Shown here: positions 58,447 through 64,000 of the stretch, in pieces
How the letters are laid out: each line of letters begins with the position of its first letter
Position numbering within the stretch: position 1 is the first letter of the stretch
Assembly (NCBI GenBank): GCA_026545765.1
Contig: CM048839.1
Span: 5,505,835-5,569,834, forward strand
DNA from: Plantago major
Taxonomy: Eukaryota > Streptophyta > Magnoliopsida > Lamiales > Plantaginaceae
Length of the DNA: 64,000 nt
Direction of reading: 5' to 3'
Notes under the pieces: generated by a model
Database searches by the model: none
Seen by the model: only the letters and a program-made list of their open reading frames with translations
What the model was told of the DNA's origin: nothing
Made by a program: the position numbers and the translations under genes

Positions 58447-59546
58447 ATGAGTTGCAATGGATGTAGAATTCTTCGAAAGGGATGCAATGACAAATGCATT
58501 TTGAGGGAAAGTTTGCAAGGAATAGAGACCCCTCAAGCTCAAGCTAATGCTACCCTCTTCGTCGCCAAGTTCTTCGGCCGTGCTGGCCTCATGTCTTTCC
58601 TTTCCTCCGTCCATCAGTCGCAAAGACCAGGTATATTTTCGATTGTTAGAAACACTTGTAACTTTAAACACAAACAATTCCAGACAATAATATTCGTTGC
58701 GAATAAATATCAGTTAGGCGAACACTAACAAGATTAGTTCGAATAAGTATCATCTAATTTAATTCTTGTGTTCAAATTCAACAATATTAGTTCCAAATGG
58801 ACTGGATTTTAAGTAACTAGTGATGTTTGTAAATGATTTTCTAAAACTAATTATAACCTATTTGTATTAAAACATCATAAAAAATATTTTAAACTATGAT
58901 GATGGTACTTTAAAATAATATGGAAAGAAAATGAATTTTCAAATAATTTATGTAAGTGATTTTAGAAAGCTCGTACAAATAATATTATGACCTTAAACGG
59001 TAACACCTTAAGTCGTAGCCACTAATAGATCAAGTTCCGAATAATCAGTTGTTTCTTCTTCGTCTTCAAATCTTCAATTTCATCTGATCTCATTAAATTT
59101 CCCAATTTGCAGCTCTGTTTCAGTCACTACTAACCGAAGCATGTGGAAGAACGATAAATCCAGTACACGGAGCTGTAGGCCTTCTATGGACAGGCAACTG
59201 GGAAACCTGCCAGTCTGCCGTCGAGACGGTGCTCCGCGGAGGCATTCTCCGCCCATTGCCAGAATTCGACGGCACAGAAGCTAATCACGAAGATTTGTAC
59301 AGATCTCGAGATCTGAACATGAAGTTGAAAGGATTAAATTCCACAGATGACAATAACGGGCAATTAGATCTCGGTTTAACGTTCGGAATGCCGCCAAGAA
59401 TGACGGCCGGTGGGAGAGTTAATCGGCGGAGTGAGAAACGAAGGCAGGCTTCGCCTCCGTCTGATGAGTCGGAAACGACGACGTTGGATAGCTCGTGTGA
59501 AATACACGATGCACGTGAGACGAAGCTTTTGAGGTTGTTTTTTTAG
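58447..59546 (+). CDS. LOB-domain (LBD) transcription factor, class II
   Basis: Two exons, 58447-58630 and 59113-59546 (GT-AG, phase 1), joining to 205 residues. It starts MSCNGCRILRKGCNDKC, giving the C-x2-C-x6-C-x3-C DNA-binding block. The GAS block follows (FVAKFFGRAGLMSFLSSV; LFQSLLTEACGRTINPVHGA). The coiled leucine repeat of class I members is absent, and the style is that of the LBD40/41/42 group. Near the C-terminus LDLGL fits an LxLxL EAR repression motif. Class II LBD genes are nuclear regulators linked to nitrogen, anthocyanin or low-oxygen responses depending on member; which applies here cannot be told. The in-frame ATG at 58411 would add MHKTFLHNKKGT, which is not family-like, so the internal start is preferred. 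Confidence 0.93.
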
Positions 59547-60243
59547 TGGTGGCGTGTTTAGTCCACGCAATTTGCCCGTTTTTCGGGTTACTGAGAGCTT
59601 GCATTGTAACTTGTAGGAGAGTTTTTTTTTTTTTTTTTTCCAATGGCAAGAACGAGTTCTTTTTCTCGACATTCGAAATGCCTATAGAATTTGCCCCACG
59701 AAGTTTCAAACTATGTCTAACTCGTAAGCATAAAATGCATTAAAATCTAAACTTTAAAGCTGAGATATCATATAGTTCCAATTTTTACGGAGTCAAACTT
59801 CAAGACGATTGAATTTGGAACTTGAGGAACTAATCGAACCTATATAAACATTAGGAACCAAATTTTAATTTCTTTTCGTGGATGCTGTGACACACTAAAA
59901 TCTATTTGTAAATTGTAACTCGGAATTATAAAATGCACTAAAATTTAAACTTGGGGAAGTATGTTAGATTATAATATGGTATCAAAGTCTCTGACTTACA
60001 TTCAACTTAGGTTCGAATCTCCACGGAGACAATCTCTGTCCCATATTAAATTTACACTCAAATAACCTCACAAAATTCCACAACTCTCTACAAGTTCGAA
60101 CTTTTAGATGAGAATGAATTCTATCAAACTAATCGAGCTTTAAGGTACGGATACCATATAATTCCAACTTTCTTGGAGATAAATGCAAACATTCAAATTT
60201 CAAGGCGTCCGAATTTCAAAACTTGGGGAAACAATCCAACTTA
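59547..60243. other. 3' flank of the LBD gene
   Basis: Likely 3' UTR to about 59760, including a T run at 59622-59639. Then non-coding, with a short piece at about 59975-60035 holding a B-box-like GGTTCGAATCTCC. Confidence 0.4.
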
Positions 60244-61006
60244 GACCATCTCCATCAGTTGCAACTCTCTGCAACCCACTATCTCTGCCACGTTAGCATT
60301 CTACCCACTCACTGAAACTCTCTTTGTAACTCTCTGTAATTCTATACTCCAACAGTTGAGATCCAAATTTGTTTTATTTTCACATTTCTTTCAAACTTAA
60401 TTTTTCATTTCGTTTTTTTCTCATTTCCTATTAAACTTTATTCTTTAATTTATTTTAAATATCGTCAATTAATAATAATAAAATCACATTATTATTTTTA
60501 AATACATCACTTGAAAATAAAAATTACATGACTTAAAAAAATGACAATACTTGAATTGAAGATTACAATAATTGAAATTGAAAATTACAACAATTAAGCT
60601 ACTACATGCAAATTCGAGTTATCATATTCGAGAAACTCACACGCTTCCTTATATATAAGTATGTTTACATTGTTACAAATATTATTATCGTATGAAAATA
60701 TTCAATAATACTTGAAAAAAAATTACATTACTTGAAATAAAATTACAATACTTAAAAATAAAGGAAAACAAGAAATACAAATCAAACAGAAAACAAAGAT
60801 AAAACATAAAGTTAAAAACAAAGACAAAACAAAAAACAAAATAATTTTTTAAAAGAATAATAAAAAATATGTTCTGGAACTCGCCCCAAAATTTGCGACA
60901 AGTCTCAGGAGCCCAAACTTGCAACTGCTATTGCAACTCTGCTGGAGTTGCAAACAGAGCTGGAATTGCATTTGCAACTCCATTTCCAACTCTCTTGGAG
61001 ATGGTC
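60244..61006. mobile_element. PIF/Harbinger-type MITE, TSD TTA
   Basis: Ends GACCATCTCCATCAG and GACCATCTCCAAGAG (reversed right end), bounded by TTA (60241-60243 and 61007-61009). Subterminal parts repeat gttgcaact/agttgcaa words in both orientations. The interior is A/T-rich. No transposase. Confidence 0.85.
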
Positions 61007-61009
61007 TTA

Positions 61010-61930
61010 TACCCTACAAACATTAGGAACCAAACTTTTTTTTTTTATCATATAATTCATCTTAGTTTTGAAGTAACTTATCATTATTGGCTTTTGAATA
61101 GCAGGAAAATACAACATGATGTAGTATAGAATAAACTAAACTGATTGAAAATCTGAACGCGGATTGTGTTGATAATAATGGATATGTCGTTGGTTTACTG
61201 CATTTGAATAGCAACAAAAGTACAACATGATGTAGCATGGAATAAATCGCACTTGATCAAAAGATAACACGGATTGTGTTGATAATAATGGATTCTATGT
61301 CATTGGTTTAGGTACATACTTTTCTGGTTTTTGCCTACAATGGTGACGCAGATTGTGTATTATGATCCACATGACAGAAAAAGTAGAATAATATTCTGAT
61401 CTCACTGGATTTGCCTTTGTTACTTGTACACAAGTTAAACTTGCCTTTTGAGTGCTTAAAGAGGCAAGTTAACTGAGGGACCAACAAGTTCATATAATGT
61501 TGCATTATCCACTCTGTTCAAGCAAGTTGCAATTTGAACAATTTGACAATATAGAAAAAAACATGTTATAATATCATTTTACAGCAAATCAGTTCAATCT
61601 ACAATCACAGAAGCATCAAGAATGAGCTTCATATGGCCTTATTTCAAGAAAGATTAAGATAACCTGCAAAACCGGAGCTTAGAAACTATGCGAATCACAA
61701 ACTAGACACAAAAAACACGAAAACTCTCATCTGAGTGCCTTTCTGAGTAGGTCGAAAGGCTCAGTGTAGTGTTAGCATTAGCGTGGCAGCTGAATATGAC
61801 GAATTTTACACACCGCGTCTAGTTGTGGCTACTTGGTTATGTTGTAGTATGTGCGTTTGTAGACTGCTCTCGTTAACCTAGTAGATTCAATCAGAAATCG
61901 AATAAGCAGCAAAGTATGTGAAAATGCAGT
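61010..61930. other. Intergenic stretch 3' of the QWRF gene
   Basis: 61110-61310 has two loose copies of 'aatagca...aaatacaacatgatgtag...' followed by 'gattgtgttgataataatgg' about 110 bases apart. 61550-61930 probably contains the 3' UTR of the gene to the right. Confidence 0.4.
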
Positions 61931-63862
61931 TTAGCTAGGCAGATTAAGGTAAGTAGTTATAACCTGCATGGCTTCTAGCAAGGATATGTAGGCAGTGCAT
62001 TGTTCAAGTAGAGTTCTCTCAGCGAAAGTCACTTTCGCGATTTCTGTCACTAAGAAATTCATTTCTTCGACCTGGAGATACACACAATCTTTCAGCACAG
62101 GACGGGGAAAGAAAAAGGAGCGGTGATCTAGTAGTATGTCAGTTACCGTTGGATGAAATCGATACAGTGAGGATGAAATCTTTTCCATGACATAAGCTGC
62201 TGAACCGATAGCATCCTTCAAGCTCTTGGCATTGCCCTGTAAGATTCAAATTATGACAGATGATTTTAGGCCTTGTAGCACTTTGTTTGATCGAAGAATT
62301 TAGATGGATGCCTGCTTACAGTTGCTCGTTCAACTAGTGGAAGACGAACGGTGCTAGTCTTCAAAGCTTCCATAGTTCCACGCAAAGATGTCGATTCTTC
62401 TTTATCCAAGGAAGTCCAGTCTTCTAAAGAAGTTATCTACAAGCAGGACTTGAATGAACTCTGTTGTTCGTAAGTGTAAAAAGTATTGAATGTTTTAACC
62501 TTTCTCTTAGTCAATTCAATGAAATTTCGTAGTTGATTCAATAAGCTATCATAATATCATCTCGAAAGGTTCTTTGAGTTCATGTTTTTACAATAAGAAT
62601 GGGATTGATTACCTGTCCTCTGAGAATGAAGGCTAGCTTCAGCTTCTGCTTCAGCAACTGGAGTCTGTGTCTTCTCCTGGTGACAGTATCGCGTAAATCT
62701 GAGATTGTTATCCACGCGTTCCATAGACTTCTCTGGGATGCGAAAACAAATATTGATTCCCAGATAATACTTAACATGCTTGACAAGTATATGTGTGGCT
62801 AAGAGAAATAAAAGTTCTTACATCTGAACTGCGTTTCTGCGCCACAGAAACTGCTTCGGTTCTAGCATTCATGAACCTCAGCTGCAAATGCCGATTGTAC
62901 AAAAGTCTCAAAGAGTGTGCATCATCACGTCTATCCTCGCCAACTTTCTCCCTTGCGAAACTAAGAACCGAAGGAGGTTCACTATTGCTGTACGTACTAA
63001 TCTTGCTAACAGCATTTCTGGTCTGAGATGGACTATGATTTCCCCGCGACGGAGATGACAAAGGTGATGTAATACCTCCACGACTCGGTGATCGTGGGAA
63101 TGACAATGGCGCAGCATTAGTAGACCTTGGCACTTTTGAGGATGCGTTTTGTTTGGATATAGGACTTCTTGTTGACAATAAACCAGGATCCTGCAGCCTC
63201 CGAAGCCGGCTATTCGTTTCTTGCCAAAACCTAGCTGAAATGGCACGTCCAGGAGCTATATTACAGGAATCGGCATTGGACTCTTTCGTTTCCGATACAA
63301 TGCTACCAGAGGAGGCGCTATCCAAATCATACGCCATGAGCCTATCTGAGCCTTCTTGTTCCACCTTTATATGCTCAGACTTGGCCAAATCCAAGCTCAG
63401 TTGAACCGCATTTCCCGACCCAGCATTTCGATTTACAGTGGACTGAACAGTATCGGGCTTAGATACAACAGAGGAGTACTCGCCCTGATTCACCGTGGTT
63501 TTAGTATTAGCGCTAGTCTTTCGCCTTTCTGGCATTGGCGTCCTCGAAGTAGGGGAAGTAGGAGCACCTGGCCTAACCTTACTAATGGGGAAAGAAAATG
63601 ATTCTCCTTGGAAGGAAACTGCCAGTCTACGACTAGACGTCAGTAACAATTTCATCGCTTTTGAAACCTCAGCTTGCTTGGAATCGTCATTTGTACACGA
63701 CAATCTTCTCGACGACAAGGGTGAAGAAGGTGCATGTCTTGATTTGGAATGCTTTTTCTGAGTGTTCCTTGGAACCACATTATTGCTATTCTTTTCAGAA
63801 GGCAGCAAAGGTGGCCTTCTTGCTGTTACCTCATCTGTAGTTGAAACAGAAGCAGTCACCAT
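61931..63862 (-). CDS. QWRF motif-containing (DUF566) microtubule/augmin-type protein
   Basis: Minus-strand exons: 63862-62822, 62732-62613, 62436-62320, 62236-62147 and 62071-61931, all with GT/AG junctions in phase 0, about 502 residues. The first exon encodes a long basic, Ser/Pro-rich disordered half (SRRLAVSFQGESFSFPISK; RFWQETNSRLRRLQDPG). The helical DUF566 part follows, with NRHLQLRFMNARTEAV, SLWNAWITISDLRDTVTRRR and VEEMNFLVTEIAKVTFAERT. Family members (EDE1, SCO3, AUG8) bind microtubules or the augmin complex in division and growth. The signature is QLRF here, not QWRF. The 75-bp intron 62146-62072 has no stop and keeps frame if retained. The last exon may splice at CAG|GTTATA instead of reading to the stop at 61931, so the C-terminus is uncertain. 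Confidence 0.88.
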
Positions 63863-64000
63863 TGTGTTATATCACCATTGTGTTATATCATCGCTATCCC
63901 GAATGAATCAATAACATTCCGAGCTCTCTTGTTATCGATATCTCAACCTACTCCAGCCTGCAAGAAAATGATTCAGAATAAACCCACTCTCATTCACAAC
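63863..64000 (-). other. 5' leader of the QWRF gene with a possible 5' UTR intron acceptor
   Basis: On the minus strand TTTTCTTGCAG ends at about 63958, a good acceptor, so the leader exon probably starts there and an intron continues off the window. Confidence 0.4.
63867..63878 (-). promoter_or_regulatory. Tiny upstream ORF created by a 16-bp duplication
   Basis: The main start region is duplicated: two adjacent copies of a 16-base unit ending in ATGGTG. The upstream copy reads ATG GTG ATA TAA, a three-codon ORF ending five bases before the main ATG at 63862. Confidence 0.7.

Noticed and set aside
59975..60035. SINE or tRNA suggestion from GGTATCAAAGTC and GGTTCGAATCTCC words
   Set aside because: No convincing A-box at tRNA spacing, no tail and no target duplication.
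1..64000. CRISPR array, rRNA, intact tRNA, organelle DNA insert or viral insert
   Set aside because: None of the expected repeats, conserved RNA motifs or organelle and viral genes were seen on reading both strands.

Overview
This window is nuclear DNA from a flowering plant. Genes are split by GT-AG introns, plant-specific families are present (NPH3/NRL, LOB-domain, QWRF/DUF566, STP sugar carriers, TED7-like proline-rich proteins), and the AT-rich intergenic DNA is packed with plant transposons (CACTA, hAT, MULE, PIF/Harbinger and Stowaway-like elements, Helitrons, a LINE, LTR pieces). I read it as a eudicot, possibly an asterid, from memory of the families only. I saw no rRNA, intact tRNA, CRISPR or bacterial operon.

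Layout. 1-10.5 kb is nested transposon debris: LTR pieces with a GC-rich palindromic repeat block, a MULE-type element with a 9-bp target duplication, a decayed CACTA element carrying TNP2-like and TNPA-like genes, a Helitron 3' end, and a solo LTR that split a GDP-mannose 4,6-dehydratase-like pseudogene. 10.5-15 kb holds degenerate repeats, a hAT element and a Qa-SNARE (SYP2-type) gene fragment. 16-23 kb carries two minus-strand TED7-like proline-rich membrane protein genes with a shared promoter block, separated by a Stowaway-like element and a long Ty3/gypsy-like solo LTR that itself contains a hAT element. 23.5-34.7 kb is repeat DNA: a ~310-bp tandem repeat, a ~80-bp minisatellite, two convergent Helitron ends flanking a 5'-truncated LINE, then a hAT element with a nested Helitron.

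From 34.8 kb the window becomes gene-bearing: TFIIA gamma subunit (+), an NPH3/BTB gene (+), a solo LTR with a tRNA-like insert, an intronless STP monosaccharide transporter (+) flanked by 58-bp direct repeats, a PPR pseudogene (-), a class II LBD gene with an EAR motif (+), a PIF/Harbinger MITE, and a QWRF-family microtubule/augmin-type gene (-) running towards the right edge.

The intact genes are ordinary single plant genes and do not form a pathway or cluster. The most informative signals are structural: transposon boundaries with perfect target duplications, gene fragments left by rearrangement, a hAT element ending about 120 bp before the TFIIA gamma TATA box, the conserved promoter block of the TED7-like pair, and a duplication over the QWRF start codon that makes a tiny upstream ORF. 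I found no convincing new biochemical system.
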